A DNA stretch of 64,000 nt, taken from Ifrita kowaldi. Taxonomy: Eukaryota; Chordata; Aves; Passeriformes; Cinclosomatidae. Under the pieces are notes generated by a model. That model ran no database searches and had not been told where the DNA came from. It saw only the letters and a program-made list of their open reading frames with translations. Within the stretch, counting starts at the first letter, position 1. Each line of letters opens with the position of its first letter. Location of the stretch: positions 794,558 through 858,557 of the forward strand of contig VZRS01012070.1 in the NCBI GenBank assembly GCA_013398055.1, given 5' to 3'. Shown here piece after piece: positions 1 through 11,873 of this stretch. The position numbers and the translations under genes are program-made.

Positions 1-931
1 TTTGACATGAAGCTTTTCATGCTGTTTCAGTTTCTTGAGCCACCTTTCCCCACTGTTTATCTAACTGCTTGTTGGTTTTGAATTGCCTCTGCTCTGGAAT
101 ACATGGAGAGGTGTGGAGAGAGCAGGACTGTTGTCTGTACTGTTGTCTGTATTATTGTTGCTGGCCTGATGTGAGTAGGGAGCCCTGCCATGCACTCAGC
201 ACTGCTTTCCCTCATCCCATGCCTTTTTGGAAGCAAAGCATCAGATAGAATGATGCAGAGGAAAATGCTTACCTCTGACTCTTTTCAAGAAGTGCAAAGT
301 ACGATGTGGAAATGATCCTTTTCACATTCAAGATTGCATATATTAATAAGTGACAAATAACAGAATTTTTTTAATTGTCCCTTTTGGCAGGGTTTTGAAT
401 TTACGGATGTAGTAAAAGGCAGACCATCATGCTTTTAAATGCCTTAGGGGTCAGCCCTAAATGGAGTAAGGTAGAATAGTAACAACCTGCTAAAATGGAA
501 ATTTTGGCTGGTAGTTTGTAGAAGAGATGCTACAATCATCTGCATATTCAAATCTTCACTTTTTATTTTCAAAGCAAGGATTTCTTGGTGGTGGCAAGGA
601 AATGCAGAAGAAGCAAATAATCCCATTCAAAAGTACTGTTCACTTCAGTGTGTGGTAGCAGTTCAATAGATATTGAAAAGTTCCAGTTTCTGACAACTTT
701 CTGGGTGTCAAGGGGTGTTTGCTTCAGATCTGCTCTCTGCTGTCTTTGTCCTGTAAGCGCAGGAGATTAGATACCCACCTGAATTGACGTGTTCACTCTG
801 CCTGCATCTGAACATCCATTCTCTTTTTGGTATAGTTGTTTGCAAATGTGACAACCACTGCCACAAGGCAAAGTATAACCAAAGTGACTCTGCAGCATCG
901 AGTTTCATAAAGCTTTAAAATTGCCTTTCAG
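1..931 (+). other. RTCB: RTCB intron (3' part), no other gene seen
   Basis: This stretch precedes the first visible RTCB coding exon and ends with a pyrimidine-rich acceptor (AG at 930-931). I searched it for the upstream RTCB exon, which should encode the residues just before R81 (a glycine-rich stretch leading into the Pro-Gly-Ile-Val-His segment), and did not find it. That exon must lie left of the window. Short open frames on either strand here lack splice context and recognisable domains. Confidence 0.75.
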
Positions 932-3900
932 AGATCAATAGGCCTTCCAGATGTCCATTCTGGCTATGGATTCGCTATTGGCAACATGGCTGCCTTTGAC
1001 ATGAGTGATCCTGAAGCAGTGGTTTCACCAGGTAAGGATGACTGACTTAACCTGCTCTGAGAAATATCTGGGATGGCATAAAAATACTTTCCAAAATGGC
1101 AGGACTTTACAGTACTTTACATTCAGAAACAAAGGAAAAAATACGAGAATTATAGGGAGTTAAGGGGTGCTTAATTCTTGCACTTCGAATCTTTATTCTT
1201 TATGGAGCAGGTATTTACACTGAGAACAGCTAAACAGGAGAGGGAGAATTGGCCTTGTGTTTGTGTCTTGGACTCGTGATATCCCTCAGTTTTGAAGGGA
1301 GAGCACAAGCCTTTGACCTTGGGTTTCCCCAGGTTGATAAAGAACTGACTAGTTTCTTTGAACGGTGTTTGTAAACATCTTTTGAGGGTATTTCTTCAGT
1401 TTTACTTAAAATGTGACCTTAAAACATGTCTGTCTTTTTAGAAAACACCCAGGTCTTTGGTTACTGACAGTCTGAAGCTTGTGTGGTTGTCGTGAAACAC
1501 GATACTCATGTTTCAGTTTTGCTTTGATCAGTTCAAGCATTCCTGATTGACTCAGACCCAAGGTCTCTTAGTTTGGTATTTCCCCTCTAACATTAGTACT
1601 ACCAGAACCTTCATATTAAGGTGGCATGATTGTCTTTCACATTAGGCCTTGCCTTGTAGTATTTACTATTGTAAATAGTAGGAGTTAAGCAAAACACCGA
1701 GAACTGAAGTTTAATATTCCTTATAAGTATTTATTACTTCTTCTAACTATTTATTATTTATTCCAGTGAAGATTCAAAAAAGAACTTACTTTCAGGGATT
1801 GCTTTCAAGAACATTTTACGTCAGGGAGCCATTCTAAGATGTGTCACTTTTCTTCTGACCTTAGGCAGAAGAGAAGGAACATTCTCTCTACTTCCTATGG
1901 GCAGTGTGTTTTATAATTGTGTCCACTTCTCTTTGTCAGCTTGCTGGAGTAACCTTGTGAACAGAGAGCTCTGTAGACAATCGTACAGCTATGTCTCGAA
2001 GTCTGAGGCTTCATGTAAATCTGTTAAAACGAAGCTTAAAGCAGTTCTGCTTTTTTTCCCCCAGTAGTGTGTCCCAAAAGAAGGAGTGAGATGACAGCAT
2101 TCAGTACATGCTCCCTGACATGGCTTTTTCTCCACTTGCAGGTGGTGTCGGATTTGACATCAACTGTGGTGTCCGCTTGCTGCGGACAAATCTGGATGAA
2201 AGTGATGTGCAGCCTGTGAAAGAGCAGCTCGCCCAGGCTATGTTTGACCACATTCCTGTTGGTGTCGGCTCCAAAGGCGTCATCCCCATGAATGCCAAGT
2301 AAGAGAATGACTCTGTGCACACATCACTAGAGGGGACATCTCTGTTGTTTGTTTTGATGCAAGATTCATCAGTGTGAGACTTTTAAGAAAGAAAAAGTAA
2401 TTCTGAAATGCTTTTTGTTCTTTCTGCATATGTGCTTTACCAGGACTGACATAATCATCAACGTACAGTCAGCTCTTTTTTCTCACATTAAACATTAAAA
2501 TTGCTGGGTTCTCATTTCTTCTGACAGAAAACTTCCATGAACATAAAGGTATTTTGTGAAAGGGATGAGAGATAGGATAATAGATAGAAAATAGGATATT
2601 TGCCACCCAGCAAGGAGGAAAAAGTGATGACTTATCAAAAGTTAATATATTCGTAGAGTTAGATTTTCATGAAGTGTTAAGAAGCTGGACTTGTTAGGAG
2701 TGTAGGGGGCTGACCATAACATCATATAATAATGCAGGTTGGATGGGATCTCTTGAGGTCATCTGAACCAACTCCTTGTGGGAAGGATCTAAATCTAAAG
2801 GTAGCTCTAACAAAAAAATTGCATCAAGTTCCTTAAGGCCATATCCAGTGGAGTTTTGAGTATATCCAAGGATAATCATCTTACATAAGTGCTTGATAAT
2901 TGCAGGGATTTGGAAGAGGCCCTGGAGATGGGTGTGGACTGGTCTCTCCGAGAGGGCTATGCCTGGGCAGAGGACAAGGAGCACTGTGAGGAATATGGAA
3001 GAATGCTGCAGGCTGACCCCAACAAAGTCTCTTCAAGGGCAAAGAAAAGGGGCCTGCCTCAGGTAATGTTGTTTCAGGAGGGCTGTGCATGCTCCCAGGG
3101 TTCAAATATAAGTTAGAGAGTAGTTCTCTAACTCTATGTCTTGATAGTCTGTCTAGCATTTCCAGGCAGGGGGAAAGGTGAGATGGGGAGGTCAGTTCTG
3201 AATAATTCTTGACAGAACTGCAACAGAGGAGAATAATACTGGGCATACCCAAGGTCCCTGGGGCCATCAGGTTTTCATCTGTTAACACCTGGTACTGGAA
3301 GTTATATTGGGTGGCATTTCCATGTCCAGATGTATTTTGTTTTGAAAAAATAGGCAAGTTAATGTACAACTTCTGTCCTTGTTTGTTCAGCAAGTTAATA
3401 GCAGGGCAAGAAAAGATAAAGTAATAAATGGAACTAGCTCATAACTGAATCACAGTTCAAGGGTTGGATTTCATTTCTACATATAGTATCTCACTGCTCT
3501 CTGTGGAACAATTTGAGGTGGCTATACTAATGATACATTTGTAAAGCTTTCTTGTATATTCTTGATATTAATTGGTATTATTTTTTATTAATTGGGGTGG
3601 TGCCAAATTACAGCATTTTAACCTCAAAATAGTGTTATGTCCCCAATTTCACATTTGCCTTGCAAATAAGCAATCATCTGTTACGGAGTTGAAAATATTT
3701 GGGCTTGGAAACAGAATATCTTGTTTTAATCTGCTGAAAAGTTCTAAGTACCTAATTAACAAGATGTTGTAACTTCTTTGTGGAGTTATAACCGAGTATA
3801 AGACTGTCTGCCTTGTCTATACAAACTGAAGTCTCAATGCTCTATACTCTTCCCATCCTTCAACCAGGCCAAAGTAAGTTGTAAAAAAGTGGCAGCACAG

Positions 3901-6900
3901 TCTGTATGTAGATCCTGGTCCTTTTGTTTAATCACAGTCTTGTTCCAACAGCACAGCTAGTTAAAAATTTGAACAAAAAGGAAAGTGGTGATGCTACTGT
4001 GTTCTACTTCCCTGCAGTTTACATGGGGATATTTTTTTCCCCCAGAAACCTTTTCTAAACCCAAAACCTTGCTGTAGCAATTTGCCCTATTGCCTGTTGC
4101 CATAACTCTCCCCTGTGCTCCCCGAGGCTGCTTTCCCTGTCCTGTCTGATCAGTGTGTTGTGATTGGCAGCTGGGGACCCTGGGAGCTGGAAATCATTAC
4201 GCCGAGATCCAGGTGGTGGATGATATTTACAACGAATATGCTGCCAAGAAAATGGGCATTGACCACAAAGGGCAGGTGTGCGTGATGATCCACAGTGGAA
4301 GCAGAGGGCTGGGCCACCAGGTTGCCACAGGTATGATCTGACTGGCATAGCTACCTGGAGTGGGGCAAACTCTTCAGCATGGTCTTGTCACTGACAGCAA
4401 ACTCCAGCACCAAAGAGCACTTCTTACAGTGAATTGCTGAGAGCATCCTGAATCGCCTGGGCAGGTGTTATCTGTTTGCAAACAACTGATAACGTTCTGC
4501 CACAGGTTTGCTTTTGCATCTGAGAAGTAGCCTTAGGTTTGGCCATTGGACAGATGAGTTCAGTTTTAGAATATAAATTGTAGAAATCCATCTTAATCTC
4601 AAAGATTGCAGCAAAATCAAGAAGTCACTTAGACTTACTGTGTTTATTTCCCAGATGCACTGGTGGCCATGGAAAAAGCTATGAAACGGGACAAAATCAT
4701 AGTGAATGATCGCCAGCTGGCGTGTGCCAGGATTGCCTCTGCAGAGGGACAGGATTACTTGAAGGGAATGGCAGCTGCTGGAAACTATGCCTGGGTTAAC
4801 CGCTCTTCCATGACCTTCCTAACACGACAGGTAGGAGCAGAGTTGTCTCTGATGCAATAGTTTTGCTGTACATCTGCTTTATCCCAGCCATAGAGAACAA
4901 AGAGTAGTTGGACTATTTAACTTAATTTCATTTTTATGTTTCTTAAACTGTTTTTTTCTGTAGAGACTTGCACAAAGCTGCAGTCATGACAATCCATCTA
5001 AAACCTCTCAACATCACTGGATTGTACTTGGCAGAAGTTGCTTAAGCAGTATTTTGAAAATGCCTTGAGCTGGAAAAAGAGGATACAAGAAAACTGGGGG
5101 TTTTGTTGCTAAAACTGGGGGTTTTTTGTTGCTAAAGCCAACTTTTCAGAGTTGCAAGAATTTGTCTAGTTGATATCTGACTGAATTACAGCAGGAAGCT
5201 GCCAGTGGGCAGAGAAACAATCTAGGCAGTCCAATTCTGTCATTCTCAGCAGTGCTGTATTCAGTTCCACTGCGGCTGAATTATGATGATCTTGTGTCTC
5301 ACATCCTGATTTGCTCTCTTTTTAGGCCTTTGCCAAAGTCTTCAACACAACCCCAGATGACCTTGACATGCACGTTATCTATGATGTGTCTCACAACATT
5401 GCCAAAGTGGAACAGCATGTCGTGGATGGAAAGGAGCGGACTCTGCTGGTGCACAGAAAGGGATCAACCAGGGCCTTCCCTCCTCACCATCCTCTTATTG
5501 CTGTTGATTATCAAGTGAGTGTGGCTTTGGGAGAAGGAAATAGAGAGTTCTGGATTAATCAGACAAGTTTAGAGTCCCTAACAGATGGCTGAATGCTGTG
5601 AGTTCATTTTTTAAGGTAACAGCACTGGAACCCTGGTTGGATGGTAGTATTCTGCTTGTCTGTGTGTTAGATCTTTGGGACACTGAGCTCCTGCTTCTGC
5701 TCCACACCCAAAATGGTTGGAAGATCATGAAAGGAAAGAAGTCCTTTATGCCTAGGGTAGGCTTCAGTGGTTTGCCTTGTGTGTCTGTTGGACACAAGGC
5801 TTTTGATCTACTGGTCTGCATCTTTCAGTGCACTTAGTTTTCTAGAATCCTTGATTCCAAGCACCTGAAACAACCAGGGATGCTCTCAGGGAATGTTAAT
5901 CTGACCTCCTTTTCTGGAGATACGATTCCTCTCAGCCTTTTCTTGAGTTTTTTCAGGTTTTTCTTACGAGTGAATGCTTTGCATCCACAGCTGACTGGAC
6001 AGCCCGTTCTGATCGGTGGCACGATGGGCACCTGTAGCTATGTCCTCACTGGCACAGAGCAAGGCATGACTGAGACCTTTGGAACTACTTGCCATGGAGC
6101 TGTAAGTCAGGAAGTTATTGTGGGGAGAGGGTGGGATGAGACTGTCATCCAGAGAACAGAATTGTTCAAGGGTCATCCAATGTGTGATTCATCTGTTGGT
6201 CATACAAGCAGAGAGTAGCTTTGCCAGTAGTCCCTGGCCAGGAGGACTGCAAGGTAGAAGTCTTTGTCCCTTACTGAGTAGTTTTGACTACTTCTGCAGA
6301 AAATCTAGGGGATACATACTTTTTATAGGGCAGATGTTAGGATGAAGATTTGGAGAATAAACACCTTTTACCAAATTCTGATATCTCTGAGCTCACAGGA
6401 GGGGTTAAGTGTGCTGAAGCTGTCTATATAAAACTACTCAGTAATTAGAAGGAGGTATTTCCTCCCTTGTTATTCATAGTGTGAGACAAGGATTGAGGAA
6501 GAGAAGTATCTTCCAGTAAACTCCAAGTCTTGAACACTGTGTGGTTTGGGTAAAAAGACATTTGCAGTCTAGTGTTATACAAATGAAACGTTCTTAGCTG
6601 TCGTACCAGAGGTGTGATTTTGCAGGAGCCTGTGACCTGAAGGCTAAATTAATTTCCTGTATTGAGATTTACTGTGATCTGTGCTCTCAGTCATTCTGTG
6701 TTTGCTTTGAATGTAATAATGTTTTTCTTTGATAAGAAGGAGTGTTATTTTTCCAAACTGCTACAAAAATAGCACTAACAAAACTGTTGCCTAGGGTCGT
6801 GCACTGTCTCGAGCCAAATCTCGCCGTAACTTGGACTTCCAGGACGTACTGGACAAGCTGGCTGACATGGGCATTGCCATCCGTGTTGCTTCTCCCAAAC

Positions 6901-8045
6901 TGGTCATGGAAGAAGTGAGTTTAGCACTTCATTATCTTAGAAGGAAAAGGGGGTCTTGCTCCCTGGCTGAATGACCCTCCCTGACCTGATTTTTTGCAGT
7001 GCAATTTTTAAGCAGTTGCTAGGACTCTAAATATGCAGCTTGTGTGATTTCTGATAGAGCTGTCAAATTTTTTAGAAAACGATGTGAAGTGTTCTCTATC
7101 CTAAAAGCATGCTGAAAGGGGAGATGCCTGATTGACAGGTTTTGGGGGTATGTTTTTTCCTCTTCTGCCTAGTGGTAGGGATAATTGCTATCTTTGTGTG
7201 AGCATCTACGAAAGTAGCTATGTTTTATGGATTTTCTTCTTGAATGATGTTCTCCCTGCTTTAAATTTGCCTTACACTGCAGCTTTCATGTAGATTAGTA
7301 GCAGCTTGAAAGATCTTCTTTTGAGATGAACTCCTATATTTGCTCATGAAGAGAACTCTGAATGGTCGGAAAACTTTGGATATTATGACCTCCAGTTCCT
7401 CTGCATTAACATGAGCACGCCTTTTTGGTTCACAGCCTCACTCATGAAAGTGTGTTAATCATTTGGCACTATGCTTTTATGGGTGTTGGTGTTACATTAA
7501 CATGTTGATACATTAAAATCTCTATTTAAGAGCATCTTCCTTGTCAGAATGGAGGCGGAGGGAGAAGCTCTAGAGTGAAACCGTGACTGCTGTCACTAAG
7601 GGGCAGTGAAGATAAAGGCTGTCTGTAAAGCAGTTGGAGTCACTTCCTACTAGATAATGAGGCTTGACATGCTCACATGCTGGGGCACTGATTATCTGAA
7701 AAACTAGATTAAAATAGCTGGTATTTTATCTGAAATATGATGAGAGCTTATTTGGAAAGCTAAGTGTCTTACAGATTTCTTAGATACATAAGGTGGCCAG
7801 ATTCTCAATATGTTCACCTACTTCTACACCCTCTATTTATAATTATTTTTTTGAAGAGTGGATTTCAAAAGCCTACATCTGACTTCCTGTGACTATGGGT
7901 TGTTTATAGTTTTGTCTTTTTTTTTTTCCCCCTCCAGGCACCAGAGTCTTACAAGAACGTGACTGATGTGGTTAACACCTGCCATGAAGCTGGCATCAGC
8001 AAGAAAGCCATTAAACTGAGACCTATTGCTGTTATAAAAGGCTAG
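932..8045 (+). CDS. RTCB: RNA-splicing ligase RtcB homolog (3' nine coding exons; 5' end outside window)
   Basis: RTCB is the catalytic subunit of the metazoan tRNA-splicing ligase complex. It joins 2',3'-cyclic-phosphate and 5'-OH RNA ends with GTP and Mn2+, and also ligates XBP1 mRNA in the unfolded-protein response. Coding exons are 932-1031, 2142-2298, 2906-3062, 4171-4330, 4655-4830, 5326-5514, 5991-6101, 6795-6914 and 7938-8045, all with GT-AG introns and compatible phases. They total 1278 nt, or 425 residues plus stop. Against the 505-residue human protein the first visible residue is R81, so 80 residues lie upstream. On that numbering the metal ligands D119 and C122 (FDINCG) and the guanylated H428 (TCHGAGR) are all present. 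No frameshift or internal stop was seen. The near-identity to mammalian RTCB makes the assignment very secure. Confidence 0.97.
2715..2880 (-). mobile_element. CR1 LINE 3'-end fragment in an RTCB intron
   Basis: Read on the + strand this resembles the reverse complement of an avian CR1 3' end: an AT-rich ATCAT-type tail near 2715, then GGTTGGATGGGATCTCTTGA, GGTCATCTGAACCAACTCC and, further on, TTTTGAGTATATCCAAGGAT. The order matches the standard CR1 consensus as I know it, with substitutions that suggest an old copy. It is 5'-truncated, as CR1 copies usually are. Its inner edge lies only about 25 bp from the splice acceptor at 2905. Boundaries are approximate. Confidence 0.75.
5090..5133 (+). 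repeat. 21/23-bp tandem duplication in an RTCB intron
   Basis: Two adjacent copies of a unit beginning AAAACTGGGGG and ending TTGTTGCT occur at 5090-5110 and 5111-5133. They differ only in the length of a T run. This is a local slippage-type duplication with no coding consequence. Confidence 0.85.
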
Positions 8046-8995
8046 GAGCCAACAAGGCACCAATGTCTCCAGGCCTTACACAAAACTGACTAGAATTACC
8101 ATCTTCCCACACCTCTTGGACTCTGTAGGATGCTCAAATATCACATTCCTGCTCTGGAAACACAACAGCTGAAGATACACCTATTTTTAACCACTCCTAG
8201 CCATAATTAATGCCCCTCCTCCTTGTTATATGGCGTTCTTTTCTTGTGAGGACAGGGCAAAGAAACAAGTCTTGGTTTTTATATGCAGTTCTTCCTCCAT
8301 TTCCCTGCTCAGGCAGGACTTCAGACTTGCCTGAGTTGTTACTGAGTGCTGTGCTGCCAGACCACCTCCATCAGTGAGGGTGGTGTATGAACCAGACCTG
8401 CTGTCTCCACACCTGAGTGCCTGGAGCTCTTTCTGCATATGGAAGTGCTCTGATAGACAGGGTATTGCACTTGTGGGCAGGGAGAGGCTGCCCTGTTTGC
8501 AGGGACCTTTATGCATAGTCGATACAGTTGTGTGTTTTGTGGCAATTGGGTAAGAAATCTGGAGTTGGGAGTGGTCTGAGAGGGACTAGCTAAGCTTGAG
8601 ACACAGTCTTACCCCAGCCTCTCCCATTTAACACAGCACCTGGTGAACTTGGCTCAGGACAAGTAGGTATTCCACATCTTTTGGAAAAGCTGAGTAGAAC
8701 TGAGTATGTTGCCTTGAGAGGTTTTGTTTGCCCAGTAAAAGTTGTAATTTAACTTAGAGATGTGCTAATCCAACGTTTTAAAAAGCTCTAAGCATTTAAA
8801 AGTTGGGTTGGGTAGTGCTGCTCACTGTGTCCCACAGCTCTGATTTAAGGGAGCCCAACTTCAGGGTGAGGCCCAATGCTCTGGGCCTTACAGTGTTTCT
8901 TTTACATTCATTAACCAAGGCTGGAGGGGAAGCTGACCATCCCCACTGGATCGTTTTGGGGGATTTCAATAAAATGGGTGATGGACACGGCAGTG
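8046..8995 (+). other. RTCB: RTCB 3' untranslated region
   Basis: The RTCB stop codon is TAG at 8043-8045. The following ~0.95 kb contains no conserved open frame and runs to the AATAAA at 8968, followed by a GT-rich stretch from about 8990 (GTGTATCTGTGTCATG). The extent is inferred from these signals, not from transcript evidence. Confidence 0.7.
8968..8973 (+). promoter_or_regulatory. RTCB: RTCB polyadenylation signal (AATAAA)
   Basis: A canonical AATAAA lies 923 nt after the RTCB stop and is followed within 20-40 nt by a GT-rich element (TGTATCTGTGTCATG). This is the usual arrangement for cleavage about 15-25 nt downstream of the hexamer. Confidence 0.75.
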
Positions 8996-11764
8996 TATCT
9001 GTGTCATGTTTATTCTGTGTACCTAAAAGCAGACAACAGACGTTTTAGCCATATATGAGCTTGAAACGCGTTGTGTTCTGTGGCTTCAGATGATGGATCT
9101 TGCTAAGGAATGAGCAGATGGCAGAATTTTTGCAGGATACAATGAAGGGCAATGCAGTGCTGTTTTCCCAACTCGGTTATGGCAGGAGTGTGATGACTGT
9201 GACTTTCTCTGGGCCGTGCTGAGCCCACCTCGCTGGACAGGGGATGGCGCCTGCCTGCAAGGCTGGATGCCGGCACAAGAGGGCGGCTGGAGGGAAACAA
9301 CATCCCAGAGGAAGAGTGGAGCCCTGCCAAGGACTTGTGTAAGGGGAGCAGATAGTGATTGATGGACTGCAGTGCCTTTTGATGAAACATCCCTTCAAGT
9401 TCAGGATCTTAGAAGGCATAATGGTATTTCACTGTCGTAATCACTTTGTTCTTACGTGTTTCTTAGGTTCAAACACTGCGTTTGTGCAGGTTCAGAAGCA
9501 GCACTTAAAGCACTTAGGTACTTACAGGCACTGCTGTGAGTTCTTGTGGGTCTGAACTTACAGCTTCTTGTTTTCCCCTCCTTTCTTCAGTGGAACAGCT
9601 CCAGATTGCCATTTCAGAGGTCTGAGACACACTTGCTGAATTTAAAACAAAAATCATTTCAACTAGAAATGTGAATTAGCTTCCAGTGACTGAAAAAAAA
9701 CTTGGTCTCAAATCTTCTGCAGAAGTGTATGTTCCATGCAGAAGTTTCTGTCTATGAATACTTTAGCCTCTTTGATGTGAAATGTAAGGGAACTTTTAAA
9801 AAACTCACATTTAAAAATAAGCATTTCACAAACACAGTTCTCCTTTCAACTTTTACCTACTCTTGCTGTGCAGAGACAAATCTCAGTTTTTTACAAGCAG
9901 AAATCATGAGTACCATGGAGATGCTGTCATAGGGATGGGATGTATGCCTTAAGTCCTCTGATCATCAGTGATTATGCATTAGCATTCAAGACTCAGGTTT
10001 CCTGTTACAAAGCTAGTACTGCTTTTGGTTAAATGTTGTGCTGTGTGGAGTAGAGTGCTGGTTTCCTAACCACCTAAAAAGGTAAGGAAAATGTAAAATG
10101 TCTCCCAGTTCTTTGTTTGAACCAGGATTTTTTTCCAATTCAAGTCTTGGGTTTTTTTGCAAATAGGGCTGTCCACCAACTTTTTTTATTCTGCATTTTA
10201 AAAAATAAATTATAAGAAGTTTTAGGTAGGTAAGGCATGCAGTATTAAAATTCATGTGCTGAAATACAGGTTTATCTGCAGGAGCATTTTGGCAACACTG
10301 AAGAACCAGTGTGATTATTGAACCACCTCTGCTTCCATGGAAGATTATTGAGAACTCTGAAATACCTGTTAATGATGCACTTTCCTCCCCAAAAGACTGA
10401 AAAAGCCTCGGTGAATGAGTGTGAGGGCCTTTTTTCCTTGAGATAGCACAGTTAGGAGATCTGGTCTACATCTACCCTTGGAACTGCTGCACACTTGTGT
10501 CCAACCGCAGGCACTCACCTATTCCCTGCCGAAGTTCAGTGGATTCAGTCATCTGTGGCCTGCAGCAGAAGGTTTGTTGGCTTGCACAGGGTGTCTGCAT
10601 TAAGTCTGCACTTCAGGGTTTGGTTGCCTTTGGGCAGCTCTTTCAGAAAGCCCTCGGATTGCACCCCAAGCTGAGGGTGCTGTTTGTGGGGTGCAGCACA
10701 AGGTGGAAGGGCAGCACTCAGCCCTGGGCTGAGTGAGATCCCTGGGAGGCAGTTCCTCCCAGCAGTGTTGCAAATGGGGCACCTGTGTTTCATTTGTTGT
10801 AACAGATGGCAAAGCTGGGCTGCAGATGGTGGCCTCCCTTGACTTGGTCACACTTCGTGTTCTCCAGGTGCCTAACTTCCCTAATTCAGCCTCTCCCCAG
10901 GGAAACCAGACCCCAGCAAGGTAAGCTGCTGTGGTATATTTGCACCGTGCCGCACACCTCACTGGTTGGGAGCCTGGGGTCTGACATTTATCACCTGGTG
11001 TCACATTTGTCACCACCCTAAGTCTCTTGGGATTTCTCTTCCCTCTGCTCTTTCCTCTCCCTGCTTTAAACGCAGCTCCGCACACACCGCCTCCCCCTAC
11101 GCTGGTGGTCCTAGGCTGGTGTTCTGGCCCAGGAGGAACAAGTGATCTCTGACACATCTCTGGCACAGGCACCCCCACTCTCTCCTCGGCTCTCCTTTGT
11201 TCCTCTCAAACATAAACACACTTAACTGGCCTCTTCTCCTCTCCCTCGACCGCCCCAGTCTTCAAAGCGATCAGACAGAGCAACATCCCTCCTGCAGCGT
11301 GTGCCAGCACGCTCCCTGCTTGCAGGAAAGCTTCAATGAAGCAGCAGGCCCTGCCTGTACCTGGCATTTGCTTTGCTCTCTTGAGCCCCATCCTAGCCCA
11401 AGGGGTTTGATTACCAGTGCTTCTGGTTTTCTATCTGGAACAGTGGCAGTGGGAGGTGTACAGTGGAAAAGCAGGAGCTTTGGAGGTCCGCAGTCAGAGA
11501 GATACTGGGTACAGGTGCTTTGTCCCCTGCACCATGGGAGGAAGAAAAGGATGATAACCTCCTGGCACTCACAAACACCAATAATTAGGTGATTTCTCTG
11601 AGGTTTTTGTTTGCAATATGTAGCAGGAGGTTGGGGGTCATGCTGAGGGATGTGTGAGGTGGGAGAGCAGAGGGTACAGAAATGCTTCTGATTTCCCATG
11701 GCAGATGTGCAGCTTGGTCTCCTCAGGCAACCAACCATCCCCAGCCTGAGCTGCTGCTGCTGGC

Positions 11765-11873
11765 TTTCTGAATTTATATATACAGATGCTGAGTACATCC
11801 CCATCTTGCTGCACCCTTGTTCCCAAACCCCAGGAGACTGCTTTGGGTCACATTGTATATATAAATTCAGAAA
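11765..11873. repeat. Perfect 20-bp inverted repeat with 69-nt spacer
   Basis: The left arm 11765-11784 reads TTTCTGAATTTATATATACA. The right arm 11854-11873 is its exact reverse complement. The arms flank 69 nt of mixed-composition sequence. In RNA this would fold as a 20-bp AU-rich stem. The flanks show no obvious target-site duplication, so a small terminal-inverted-repeat transposon is possible but unproven. Confidence 0.85.

Noticed and set aside
10600..11804. Overlapping 130-190-codon open frames in the RTCB-ASCL4 interval
   Set aside because: They occur on both strands at once in slightly GC-rich DNA, are Cys/Pro/Gln-rich without domains and have no consistent splice sites. Chance frames are the simplest explanation.
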